64,000 bases of DNA from Leguminivora glycinivorella (taxonomy: Eukaryota > Arthropoda > Insecta > Lepidoptera > Tortricidae): positions 20,379,848 to 20,443,847 of the forward strand of contig NC_062979.1 in assembly GCF_023078275.1 (NCBI RefSeq). The letters are read 5' to 3'. A program made the translations under genes and the position numbers. A model generated the notes under the pieces. That model did no database searches and was not told the DNA's origin. It saw only the letters and a list, made by a program, of their open reading frames with translations. The first letter of the stretch is position 1. Each line of letters opens with the position of its first letter. Below are positions 23,236 through 35,025 of the stretch, piece after piece.

Positions 23236-24672
23236 GACACAATGGAGGCGTGTTCAGATGTTTTTGACCACTCTAGGTGTTCCTATATATCTGACGGCTA
23301 CATTACGTGTTCACATTCACACCGGGTTCCATACAAAATGCGCAAAGGGCTGGGAGGAGCTAATTGTTGCCTTCCGATTGCTCTAGAAACAAAGGCCTAA
23401 AGATGCCTATGTTTTTCCGTTGCGTTCCTCTTTGTTAATATTATGTTTGCGAGTGATGAGTGACCAGCGTTTTTGAAATGTAATGACTATGCCATGACTA
23501 CGTAAAATATGCGACTTAATTATCACATACTTATTATCTAGGCAGTCTGAGAAGCTCACAATCACGGGACGCATGGTAAGAAGCGCAGAAGTGGAAGCAT
23601 GGGCACACGTTGGGCAGACAGAATAACGTCTGTGACAAAGACCACTTAGCAGGCTAGCATGCACCGGGCCCAGGATCGAGTGGCGTGGAAACAACTGGTG
23701 AAGAGTGTCCACATTCGTCACGTCCCTCAGCCATGAGGTTACGACAAAGAAGAAGATTATCTAGGTGTATGTAATATACCAATACACCGAGTAACTCTCG
23801 TTCTCACCATAATCACCATTATATCAATCAAAAAGTAAATGGGGACACCTTAGACAGACCAACACTAGGTAAGTACTTAAGCGGCGGTAATGCACATACG
23901 CAATAAATGGACAAGGACACGGGCACCAATCGTAATAATGATAATATCACTCACTCACTTTTGATATCACTGCATGCGATACCAAAAATAGCTGTTTAAA
24001 CTGGACATCAAATGTAACATCTTCAGCGAGAGAGACAGTTAGTTAATCATACTTTTGATGGCATACGTGTTTGTTTCATCCGTGACTGTTGAAGTTGACT
24101 GTATAATATGTCCAAAACCTTAATAAATTGTAGTTATGAACCAGCTGTCATAAGATTTTACCATCACGTCAAATTCCAAGCTTTTTATTGATAATCCCTC
24201 TACTCGTATGATTAAAATAACTAGCGCTTGTAACTTGCAACACTTTTCATGTACGAGTGCCCCTCGTTATGTTAGCTGTTTGCAGAATTACTTTTTTTTA
24301 TTTTCCCGTCAGCGCGGGTGTTGTGCTCGAATAATTATTTATTATCAGATTAAAACCGGCTTTATTCCGCTTTAGGTAATAGGCGAAATAATACACTCGC
24401 GTGTTTCAACTTAGTTATGCTTTTTTACATAACCGGGAAACATAGAAATGGAGGATAATTTAACAATATAAAATAGTATTTTATACAATCGTGATATAAT
24501 ACAAAGCTTTTCAGTCGAGTACCATGTTTAGGCCACGAAGCTTGCTGAGTAGCCTAATAGTACGGTACGAGAGTGAAATTGACAGATTAAAAGTCGACGA
24601 GTAGAAAAAATATTTTAAGCGGGTTACTGACTTATTGTTTAGATGTTGAAACATCAGTGTACGCGCTCAATA

Positions 24673-24902
24673 TCCATACTTAATATTATAAATGGGAAAG
24701 TGTGTGTGTCTGTTTGTCCGTCTTTCACGGCAAAACGGAGCATTGGATTGACGTGATTTTTAAAGGGAGATAGTTGAAGGGATGGAGAGTGACTTGAGGC
24801 TACTTTTGTCTCTTTCTAACTTCTTACTTTTCTAAAATGGAGGGTGGAAGTTTGTATGGTGCGTTCCGCAATTATCGAATTTAACGCGAGCGAGGCAGCT
24901 AG
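24673..24902 (+). mobile_element. Non-autonomous Helitron-like element, second copy
   Basis: Starts TCCATACTTAATATTATAAA after a host A (24672) and ends GAGGCAGCTAG before T (24903). It shares the GTCCGTCTTTCACGGCAAAA block with 1127-1301 but has about 55 extra bases before the 3' end. Counterpart 52469-52698. Confidence 0.65.
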
Positions 24903-25094
24903 TATTTCGATATTTTGACCTTTTTGGACTGGAAGATCTACGGGAACCTCTTGCTGATCGAAACAATAAATGATTATTTTTGAATATTCTTATCAAAATT
25001 ACGGTCGTATAATAAAACTGTGCTTATTATCAAGGGCTCCTGTGGTCACTTAACAAATTTGCTTTTTCACTCCGCCATATTTTCGTTGTCCATT

Positions 25095-25313
25095 TACATA
25101 CATACATATAATCACGCCTGTTCCATATTCCATAAAGGGGCCACTCTTGGCAAAAAGGGGTTGAAAGAAATCCAAACTGTGACATTGCAGTCACAGGTTG
25201 ACAGCCTCTCGCCTACGCCACAATTTAACCCATATCCCACAGTCGACTTCTACGACACCCACGGGAAGAAACGGGGTGGTGAAATTCTTAACCCGTCAGC
25301 GTCGCCACCACGG
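25095..25313 (+). mobile_element. Interspersed repeat family C, second copy
   Basis: Same start (ACATACATACAT...ATCACGCCTGT) and end (GGTGAAATTCTTAACCCGTC) as 19955-20194, with about 30 internal bases missing after the GGGG near the left end. Counterpart about 52888-53107. Confidence 0.55.
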
Positions 25314-25684
25314 GACAGTTAATTTATTATTATTTTCGGTGTTTCGTTGTAACTAATACGCGTTATTACTGGATAGCTCGTTAGCGTGGCATCACTCAGA
25401 TCGTCAGGCTTACACTAGGTACTTATCCTGCACTTGGCATTGATTGAATGTAGCTAAGCCGGTGTTCACAGTAGTTAAAGTATTGTGTACTGAAATCGTG
25501 TAGCGTTGTAAACAGTGCTTAGTAATGTAGGTAATGGATATTATATGTCAGTCTGTCAGGCATTTAATCTTAAATAAATAAATCAAAAATGACATTGGAA
25601 TACATAATGTTTAACCTTACATTTCAAAGCGCACTTCTTCGTAGTTAAAGACAAAAATAAAACTATGGATACGGACATCTTTAT

Positions 25685-25836
25685 TACTAGATTCACCTAC
25701 TTTTATCAACTTTAAAGCAGTTAATTTCACTTTATTCAAAGGTCAAATTACTTTACCCACTAGTGGATAAAATGCGTTTGTACCCGCTGGTATTAAAGGA
25801 CAAAACACGTGTTTCCGAGCTAGTGAGGGGAAAAAC
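25685..25836 (-). mobile_element. MITE-like family A, inverted partial copy
   Basis: Reverse complement of the first part of family A, ending at GAGCTAGTGAGGGGAAAAA with the AAACACGTGTTT palindrome. In the right copy the same locus retains about 240 more bases on one side and 95 on the other. Confidence 0.6.
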
Positions 25837-25889
25837 AAACGTTTTTTTCTTGCAAATTAGTTAACATAATAATATAGCATCTCTTCTTA

Positions 25890-26420
25890 TTTAAGAGCTT
25901 TGTAGGTCTTGTCGGTGGAGTATGCGCCATATTTCCCTATTCTCCCGCTTTCCTCTTTAGTTCTTGATACGACATGACACCGGCCTTCTCCTTGAGCTGG
26001 TCAACAAAACTCTTCCTGGGCCTTTCTCGCCCTCTTTTTCCCTTTCACCTTTCCTTCTATGATATTTTTAAAGAAGGTATCATGTCGTATCAAGTGACCA
26101 ATCATTTTGCCTCTTCTGTTTTCTATTTCTTTAATTAGTCTTCTCTTTTCTCCTACAATTTCCAGCACCTCTTCATTAGTTATTCGATTCCTGTTTAACT
26201 AATTTTCTCCATCCTTCTCCAGCACTTTCGAATGCGGCTAGCCAAGTTTACTCTCTCTTTTTGGTCAGAATCCACGTTTCGCAGCGGTATAAAGCATATA
26301 TAAGTTTTGATGAGCCGTTTCCAAATTTTTCGCGGTATCTTGGCGGTGAAAAGATGTTTTTTATTATATAGCATATAAAAGATCATTATGACCTTTTGTG
26401 TAAACACGCCCTTACTACCA
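25890..26420 (-). pseudogene. LINE reverse-transcriptase C-terminal remnant, frameshifted
   Basis: On the minus strand the frames read KRLIKTYICFIPL...CWRRMEKIS and, after a shift, EIENRRGKMIGHLIRHDTFF then GKRGRERPRKSFVDQLKEK. This is the thumb/C-terminal part of an insect LINE ORF2 (usual order KRLIKTY..., CWRR..., RR.K.IGH..RHD, G.RGRGRPR). The corresponding stretch in the right copy (54020-54295) keeps 91 codons open, so part of the damage here is copy-specific, for example an extra C near 25945. Confidence 0.65.
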
Positions 26421-26834
26421 CAACAGCAAAGCCTTACCTGATCTTGACCGCTCCCGTCCATAGTTCACAGGGTCAACGCCCGCGGTTATTAATGATCGCA
26501 CGTCAAAATGATTATTTGAAGTTTCGGGTGTCGAAACTGGGTCGGCTCAGAGCCAAGGAAAGTTGGGAATGACTAGAATTTCTCCTGACCCTTAGGTCGA
26601 TGTAAACAGGCTGCAATTGAACTGCAACTTGTATTGAAACTGCACATTCAGCGCCATCTATAAACCCTTGGGCACGGTATAATAAAGAGTACTATCGTAC
26701 AGTATGGTCCACTCCCGTTCCCCGCTGAAAGTGCCGCCACGCCCCTCTCGGTTCCCTCACAGCTACAGCCTGTCAAGAAACGCGAACAGACGACCTGTCA
26801 TATTTCACTCATACAAGCGTACGCGTTCCACCTA

Positions 26835-26934
26835 NNNNNNNNNNNNNNNNNNNNNNNNNNNNNNNNNNNNNNNNNNNNNNNNNNNNNNNNNNNNNNNNNN
26901 NNNNNNNNNNNNNNNNNNNNNNNNNNNNNNNNNN
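26835..26934. other. Assembly gap, exactly 100 N
   Basis: A round 100-N run, the usual placeholder for a scaffold gap of unknown length. It separates the two copies of the 27.8-kb unit and cuts a dispersed repeat (D). Confidence 0.98.
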
Positions 26935-27089
26935 TTTACTCTAGTTTGGCGTTTAAATATAGCGCCGTTTACACTATAAAAAAGAATTTTTTTAGATTTT
27001 TTGAGTAAGCTAAAAAAGTTCAGACAAGAGCTTGACTAGTTTCTAACATATAAAACACATAATTTACAAATAATTCTTCTTGATTGCAG

Positions 27090-27241
27090 GTCGTGCCGCT
27101 CATGAGCTCATGAGAACCAGTGCCAACGACATCGCCAGCATCACTGCTGGCCCAGTCATCAAAACCATCACCGGCAGGATCCTGAAGAACGTCAAGATCT
27201 TCTTCGAGAAAATTCCAGTTGAAGACTTCGTTCTAGAATAA
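27090..27241 (+). CDS. Last exon of a second takeout/JHBP-family gene (partial)
   Basis: After an acceptor (GATTGCAG, ends 27089) a phase-1 exon of 152 bp encodes RAAHELMRTSANDIASITAG and then PVIKTITGRILKNVKIFFEK, IPVEDFVLE and stop. Length, phase and sequence match the last exon of the gene at 8257-8408 (ELM, PVxKTI, RIxKNxKIFF, IPVExF), at roughly 50% identity. The other four exons are not in the 155 bp between the gap and this exon and must lie in the gap or beyond. It ends 2.2 kb upstream of the right-copy gene on the same strand, pointing to a head-to-tail family cluster. AATAAA overlaps the stop codon (27237-27242), so the working poly(A) signal may be elsewhere. Confidence 0.85.
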
Positions 27242-27299
27242 ATGGAACGTTAAGCCAATTGTCGTAAGTGTAAGGTCCTGAGTGCATGCTCATATTGGG

Positions 27300-27510
27300 T
27301 GTGCAGCGGCGGCGAGCGGCGTACATGTTAAACAATTGAAGCTCAAGTGTCCTGAGACGTACGCTCGCCCGCCCCTCTCAGAGCGTTCACGCCGGCCTTA
27401 CGGCCCAGCCACGACATTGATCTAAGCAATGACAGGCGCTGCGCTCGCTCCAACGTATGGCCGCCGCTTACTGCCGCCGCGCTTCGACCAATGTCGTGGC
27501 TGAGTCGCCG
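27300..27510. mobile_element. GC-rich palindromic repeat, MITE-like
   Basis: Contains CAGCCACGACATTG and, about 90 bases later, CAATGTCGTGGCTGAG in inverted orientation, with a GC-rich loop (GCCGCCGCTTACTGCCGCCG). Frames on the minus strand are low-complexity products of this composition. No target duplication assigned. Confidence 0.4.
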
Positions 27511-28129
27511 CACTAACTGGAAATGACATACGCAGCAAAAATTGTCGCTTTTCGCCGATCTGTTTTTCAAAATGGTTCGGGCGACTGTCGATTTGGTTAG
27601 GACAATACATGGATGTAATGACAAAATAGTACCATTGCATTATCTCGGAAAAGCTCCTATTTATCGTGATACTTCAGTACTTCGTGTTCTGAGGCTGACT
27701 GAAATATGAATTTGTAAGTTTCTGTGAACATACGACGGGAAATCACGTATCAACACATAGTCTATCTACATGAGGTGCGTACAAAATATGATACGAAACA
27801 TCGTGAAATGGTAAAACAGGTTTATTGATAAAATTAACAAATTAAAATGTCAGTTTTGTCAGTGAACCTCGAAAGACTTTATTTTAACATGTCAGTTTAG
27901 TGCATTTAGTCACAAAGAGTTGACGTGGACATAATGGTTAATTTCTTCTTGATGGTGAAGGAAAATGTCATGTAAAAAATTGTAAATCGCTGAGACTTTA
28001 GGGCTGGTGTAACATGACCGCATCTCAACTGTTTATCATTTTCCACATGAGCTTTGCAACGGGAATGCAGTCTGCAAAATGTATGTAGTATCAAAATTTT
28101 TCTGCATGTCTGTATACTGTGTACGTGTA

Positions 28130-28231
28130 GTATTTTTTAACTATGAAGTAAATCACACACTGAACATTGTTAGTACACCAAGTATTTTCATACAAATTGT
28201 TACAATGTCGCTTGATAGTTAAAAAATATTA
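28130..28231. mobile_element. Right-copy counterpart of the MITE at 380-479
   Basis: Same inverted ends around CTATGAAG / CTTGATAG with local sequence noise. Confidence 0.45.
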
Positions 28232-28895
28232 CTAGAGCTTAGTAGCTGTAGCTACGTAGCTAAAAAGTTTCAAGTACTTTCATTTAAACTTGTTTAAATC
28301 GGATGCTATTTATTTTACTCGATAAAAATGGAAATGCTCCGGACGGTTTTGAAAAATGTTTATGAACAAAATCTTTGGAGGATTCTATTTGCTTTTATTG
28401 GTTTGAGGTGAATAAATTATTGCTGGTGATAAAAACGATAGATACGCAACCATAGTTATGCATGGAACATGCAAACTTGACGTTGTCTATCAAGGAAAGA
28501 ATAAGACAAGGTATAAAGCACCAAAAAGCAAAATATTCATACAAAATTGATGAAAAACTTGTACAAATTCCAGAAAAGTTTTTATTTTCTACAACTCAAG
28601 GATTAGCGGTGTAAAAGATTTAGAAACCTAGGGCTCTAAGGCACTTGGAAAACCAGAGCCTTCCCTTTTGCAAAGTATTTTCAAGACGCCATGGGATGAA
28701 AATGATGAAATGGAAAGGAGTTCCCCTTTCCAATTTGGGACTTCTAGTTTTGTCAAACTTACTGACGTGGTTTTGCACCATTTTGACATCCCCATGGATT
28801 GATTCATATCCCCAGTGATTTGATGAAATCTCTGTTTTGGACATTTCTCATGCGTATATATACACATCTGTATCTGACATACATTAAGCTACTTA

Positions 28896-29071
28896 TCCAC
28901 ACAAATATTATAAATGGGAAAGTGTGTCTGTTTAGTTTATCCGTCTTTCATGGGCATCGGAGCGACGCAATGATCGCATCTTTTAAGTGGAGATAATTGA
29001 AGGGATATAGAGATATATAGGCTACTTTTTAGTCTCTTTCTAATGGGAGCGAAGCCGCGGGCAAAAGCCAG
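28896..29071 (+). mobile_element. Right-copy Helitron-like element
   Basis: Counterpart of 1127-1301. The 3' end reads AAAAGCCAG instead of CTAG, and the interior carries the local noise. Confidence 0.6.
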
Positions 29072-30529
29072 TTGTTTAGTATTTATGGTTACCATGAACT
29101 TATGAATTGGTACGACGATGTATGATTAACAGCAAATAATAAATGCGAATATGGATAAGAGAAAATCATTGGCTGTTTGCAGCTTTAGCTTCTATTCCTT
29201 ATAGGTTTGCAGGAATCTGTCCTGCTGTCATTACTGTAATGAAATGTAGCTAAACACACATACCTAAATAATTAGGGTTTTATAGCCAGTATTACAGAAT
29301 AACAAATGGTATAATTATATCATATAAATGGCAACAAGGACCTAATATGTTATGGGCAATATAAGACGTGACTTGAAATGGAGACGAGCGTCCTGTATAT
29401 ATTGTTGGTAATTAAATACAGTCCTTGTATAAAGTTGAAACTGCTCTGATAGGATCTGTTGTTGAGGACCTTGAATTGATGCTTATGAATTTTATAGTGA
29501 TTTTTACTGTGTTAGGTCTAGTGAGGCTTAAGTGCAGGTAAAGTTTATTTCGTAATAATCGTAGCCTTTACCTATTGAATCGATTTTTTCTATTTTAAGT
29601 TACCGATATCCAATAATATTTTTAATGATGCTGTAATGTCCTGTAAACTTGAAGCTATTTTAAAATGTTGTTACAGAAATTAAATCATTTTCAAAGTCCT
29701 ATGCTGAAGGGATTTATATCATTGTATTTAGCTTTTCGATTGATGAATCATGATTGAGAAATCATTGTGTTATTTAAAGACGTATCAGTAAAATAATATG
29801 CAGGACTTAAATATCGGGTTTACTTTAATTTTATTTAAACAAATACTAGATCAAATTAGACCGTTCTATGCCACCTTTGCTCACTGATATCTTTAAAAAT
29901 AACTCTTTTGGTTGCTGGTATGTTGTAATTATGTATTTATTGATTTTTGGTATGAGAGTATTTTATTGCATTATTTTATGTTTGTTTTATTTATACACGG
30001 TGAATATCAGACGTTGAATTTGAATAGAGTTTTAACCTGGAATTGAAGCATAGAATATAAAAATATATGTTTTTTAAAGTTAAATCATGAATCTTTCTGG
30101 AAATAATTTACCTAGAAATTCTCCCAATAAAGAAACTTTCCTTGAATAACTCATCTTTTGTTTAGAGGATGCGGGTTCAACTCCCGTTTGAAGCTTACAT
30201 TTTCTCCAATTCTTCCTGTGTACAAGTACTAGCCCAAAATTTTTAAATAATCATTTCTTTGAAATCAGTACATAACAAAATGTAAATCGGACGACTCAGA
30301 ATGCACAAAGGAAGAACACAGAAGTGCTAGTTCCTCTTATTTACTGCCGTATCTCGGAGCTAGCATCGAGCAACTAGGACCTCGTGACCTTCAAGAAGAT
30401 AGACTTCCGATGCACAACTTTTATCAAGAATCTCAGGACATTACTTGCCATACTAATCTGCAGTCTAAGTCGTCTATATAAATCAATAGTCTGACGCACT
30501 AAATGAAGGTGCAAGAGCTATATATCGTT

Positions 30530-30957
30530 TTCCCCTCATTAGCTCGGAACACGTGTTTTGTCCTTTAATACCAGCAGTAAAAACGCATTTATCTGATTTG
30601 GTATAAAGTAATTTGACCTTCTATTAAAGTCAAATTAACTGCTTTAAAATTGATAAAAGTAGGTGAATCTAGTAATAAAAGATGATTTACCACCTGTGGA
30701 ACTACTGAAAGCAGTGATAAACGCATTTTTGCGCTGTAGTTTCCTCGCCATAGTGAGGAAAAGTTTTGTGTTACACTCACTGGTGCAAATATTTTACTTT
30801 CGTAGTTAAAAACTCGCAAGTTCAGGATTCTGATTCTTTTCGAACCACTCGCTTCTGCTCGTCATTCAACTATAGAATCCTTTCTCCTCACTTGCTCGTT
30901 TTTCAATTCCACACTCGGCGTTAAAATACAACTTTGCCCCCTTGTATAATGTGAAGT
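30530..30957 (+). mobile_element. Right-copy family A element (noisy)
   Basis: Counterpart of 2750-3178 with numerous small indels; ends CCCCCTTGTATAATG instead of CCCCCTTGTATAACAA. Confidence 0.5.
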
Positions 30958-31904
30958 GTGTAAATAACTATTGTTTGAAATCTGAATTATTCGGTAGTGT
31001 TTTTAGCCATGTTTGATAGAAACTCGGTCCACTCATATCGGGGTTTTTTCATTTAAATTTTAAAATGGTTAGGTTATATCTATTTGGCGTGGGGTAACAA
31101 ACAATTGTTGATGGTACTGTTTTTTGTTGTGTTAATCCAGCACATGTAACATTTTTCTGAAACGTACTAGAATCTTGAAGCTGTGCCAGAACTGTTTTAA
31201 ATACTTGCCGCCAGAGCGAGCATAAAAATATACTGAACATAAGTTGGTTCCATCTGCAGCCAAGTCACGAAGTATATATAGTTCTGGTATCGGCTTAGTC
31301 AGTTGCAGAATTTTGAATCAATCCATACTTAGCCTTCTTCCTACAAACTCTATTTTAGTCTAAAAATTCTTCAGGCGAGAAGATTTAGTGATCAAAGAAA
31401 CACCTCCAGTGCAAAGCTGTGTATAGCATAGTGCGTATATAAAGCATGCACATGCACGCTGTATACGAAGGTTTTATCTCTCTTTATTACAAAAAATGGA
31501 TTCCTTTACAAAAAATTGCATGTGTGAGAATTTTAGGTAGTATCTGCACAGTCGAGGCATTCAATATACTGGCAAAATGCCAAAATGTACAACCTTAACA
31601 TAGGCTTGTTTGTAGGTATACATACTTTGTATAATAATACATGGCATTACACTGATTTAATTACATACCAACTACTCTTCCACTTACTTTATTTTAACCA
31701 TTTTAATAATGCCATTAATATCACAATATCTACAAACAATAAATAGGGTTTTTATAACCTCCACGTGTGATATTGTACTTATACAAAGTTTACGTTATGG
31801 CATTGAACCTTTTGCAATTAAAAAGGCAGGTTTTGTCGTCTCATCTCGTAATGGAAACCTGAGTACACGCAAAAGCTTTTATTATCAAAGTAACTGTATA
31901 TTTC

Positions 31905-32260
31905 TGTCAGCGGATCATTAAATCTGCCAAATCCTGAGTAGGTACTTCTTCTTCAGTCGGTCCCTCAATGCTAATGATCGTGACATCATGTCATTCTGTT
32001 GAAGACTAGGTCCCTCCATAGGCGTCTGTTCCCCGACAAGTATGCATGTGCCTCGTGCAGTTTTAATCGCATAGGTGCAGTAATTTGAGCACACCATCTA
32101 GTAGGGGGAGGTGCCTGAGGTCTCGTGCCTTCAACTTTGCCCGTCATAATTATTCTCTCCAGTTGCTATCTGGCGGGCGACGTGAAATGTGACCGAAATA
32201 ACTAAGAGTATGGTCCTGGCATATTGTTGACAGTCGGCGCTTTACTTTAGGTACTTATCA
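31905..32260 (-). pseudogene. Right-copy LINE C-terminal remnant
   Basis: Counterpart of 4085-4400, with extra bases such as TATGCATGTG for GCGCATGGC. Confidence 0.4.
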
Positions 32261-33078
32261 GCTACAAAAGTGCAGTAGAGAAATTATGAATGTAAATTTT
32301 TGCTGACATTTTTATTAAATATAGAGAGCAAATAAGCTGCTAAGCTTACCTGAAGATTTTATCCTTACGCCGCATTAAGGTAATAGAAAAATGTGTTAGG
32401 TAATTCAATATATATCAATATATCACCTCACACGAGGCAAGAAAATCTATTACATTTATTATTTGTGTAGGAGGTCACAATGCCAAAAGCGTTGGATACA
32501 CGTGGAGTTTAATATACGTATAGGTTTTTTTTAGGAGACTTATTGAGAGAAATGATAATGATAATGTTGACATTTATATCATTATTTTATCTTTTTCCAT
32601 TTTTTACCGACGTTTCGGCAGGACTTACACCACTGGTCGTGGTTGCGGAAGATAGATGAGGTTAGATGGACCCAGCAAAACTACGGATGATGTTCTGTGA
32701 CTACGGCCAGGCAGGCAAGCAATTGGTCGTGTGATAAGCGATATAACGTCATGCTGTCCTTTTCGCACTATTCAAGTTTATCGAACTGGTACAGCGGGGC
32801 AAATTTCGACTGAGGGGCAAATGTAACTGGTCCATTTTTTCCATGTTTTACAATGTTTGTATTATTAAATAGAGTGTCCACCGGTTATGTATGGTAGGCG
32901 TGTTCGAGTGGATACATGTAGAACTCAACATCATAGTGTAAGAATGGTAAAAATGGATCAGTTACAATTTCCCCCAATCCAGATTTGCCCCACTGTACCT
33001 TACAAAACGCGAGAACTTTATGTAACGTTAATCTGATTAATTGTGCATGCCTATTGGTAGAATACATTGATACTTCTA

Positions 33079-33427
33079 CAGAGTGGGGCCTGTAACAAAG
33101 GCGAAGAATTGAACTCTAGGCTATTCTCCTTATACTGATCAACATTTGTTCGGCGACTTTTAAAAAATAACTTGTATTTTGATTTTTATCACCCTTGAAA
33201 GTTTTTTCTAAGAGGTAATGTATTGCGAATTCTGTTAAGTCTAAAGTGTGACAGACAACGTCAATGACAACAATAATGGCGTACATTGAAGCTAATATTT
33301 ATTTTGTATGAAAAATTAAAAATTTAAAGACTTCATAATTTTTTAAAAGTCACTGAACAAATGTTGATCAGTATAAGGAGAATAGCCTACAGTTAAATTC
33401 TTCGCCTTTGTTACAGGCCCCACTCTG
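33079..33427. mobile_element. Right-copy TA-flanked MITE
   Basis: Counterpart of 5283-5629 with the same TA target at 33077-33078 and 33428-33429; two bases longer through A/T-run differences. Confidence 0.75.
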
Positions 33428-34264
33428 TATAGCTTTTGTAATAGACTTATTAAATATGTAACTATTTGAAGAGTATTATTGCCAAAATTTTGAAGTTTGA
33501 AGAAGTATTCGCCCTGTCCTATTAATGGTTAATGTGTGTATATTTCCTGTTCTATTAAACCTATCGATTGGCAGTACCAGTTTCTGGCTAAAGAAAAAAT
33601 ATTTTCGTTATTTCAATAAATTACCTATTTGTTAAAATATTTGACACGATATAAAATATAAAAAGAATTTTAGGAAACTAGTTTTCGAATTTATTTTAAT
33701 AATTCGTATAATCTGAAATCGGTTATCTATTCAACTTTATCGCCAATTTACGTTTAAGAGAAAGACCTATACACACTTCTCTTCAACGAGTTTATTTTTA
33801 ACTATTTGTAACAGGTCATGTTATTTTGGTACGACCGTGAACCTTTGGTAGTTAATATAGCCCATATACTCTGCTCTGGATCCTGCATGAAATGAAGTAA
33901 AAGTCATGCGTAAAGTGTGTCTTTATAGTAACGAACAAGCATGCGATCCGCTTGTTAGTATGCAGTGTCCATGGTATATGGACGCCTGCAACTCCAGTTT
34001 TAAATACGCGTCGTCATTCGTCAACCCATAAACAAATTTTAAATATTTATTCATCAAACCTATTGCTTTTGAATAACTCACATTTGAAATTTACAGAAAC
34101 AACAAAGCCAAGCATGTGATAAATGCTAGGATCCACTGCGACGTAGTCCTAGATGGCCAGTACACAATGAAGGGCACAGTCTTCCTACTCCCTGTCACTG
34201 GCGATGGAAAAGCGCACATTGAACACAGTAGGTATCAAGAACCATCAGTCTATGTGAAATTTAT

Positions 34265-34690
34265 TTTTCCCCCTCTAATGAGCTAATGCTCGGAAACACG
34301 TGTTTTGTCCTTTAATACCAGCGGGTAAAAACGTATTTTATCCACTAGTGGGTAAAGTAATTTGACCTTGAATAAAGACAAATTAACTGCTTTAAAATTG
34401 CTAAAAGTAGGTGAATCTAGTAATAAAGATGATTTACCACCTGTGGAACTACTGGAAGCAGTGATAAACGCATTTTGCGTTGTAATTTCCTCGTTATAGT
34501 GAGGGGAAAGTTTTGTGTTACACTCAGGTGCAAATGTATTTTACTCTCGTGTGTTAAAAAACTCGCAAGTTCAGGATTCTATTCTAAACCACTCGCTTCG
34601 CTCGTGGTTCAACTAGAATCCTTTCTCTTGCTCGTTTTTCAATTCCACACTCGGCGTTAAAATACAACTTTGCCCCCTTGTATAACAAAT
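34265..34690 (+). mobile_element. Right-copy family A element in intron 3
   Basis: Counterpart of 6467-6898. It lost a few bases in the stem-loop region (TTCTAAACCAC versus TTCTAGAACCAC), weakening the hairpin. Confidence 0.55.
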
Positions 34691-34876
34691 AATTATTTAC
34701 TCACTTGGCTGGCGCGATAACCCAAAATGAGTTTTGGCCTTCAACACACTAGCACGCCACTTTTGCTCGTTTTTGAGCGGTATCGCGCCAGCTTTCGACG
34801 TCAGCTTGCTCACGGAGGTCTACCTCCACTCTATCCGTCCAACAATTATTTATTTATTTTTAGTCCACCTTTTTTT

Positions 34877-35025
34877 TTTTAATTAGCCTGTTGTCGTGTC
34901 CCACTGCTGGGCAAAGGCCTCCCTCGCTTCTTCCACTCAACCCTGTCATGCGTAATTCTGCCAGCTTGGATAGAATGCGTTCAAGTCATCCCGCCATCCC
35001 TTTTTCAGCACCAGACCAAAAAGAG
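34877..35025 (-). pseudogene. Right-copy RTE LINE fragment
   Basis: Counterpart of 7081-7232; small deletions (CCTCCCTCG for CCTCCCCTCG, GTCATGCG for GTCATGTGCG) break the frame that ended GEAFAQQWD. Confidence 0.55.

Larger units (their letters stand above)
1..26834. repeat. Left copy of a 27.8-kb direct duplication
   Basis: Everything from the first base to the gap recurs at about 27748-54950 in the same orientation. The offset is 27746 at base 3, 27773 at the first exon, 27798 at exon 2, 27799 at exon 3, 27789 at the hAT element (15142) and 27796 at the Helitron (24673). The left edge lies outside the window. The copy carries an intact JHBP/takeout gene, whereas the right copy is damaged. 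It could be a genuine tandem duplication or two alleles assembled in series. Confidence 0.95.

Noticed and set aside
8409..26834. Exons 1-4 of the second JHBP/takeout paralog
   Set aside because: I looked for the paired cysteines, GIPELGI-type and FDNLF-type coding segments between the first gene and the gap and found none that I could support.
26704..26979. 91-codon frame running through the N-run
   Set aside because: Mostly unknown residues from the assembly gap; not a gene.
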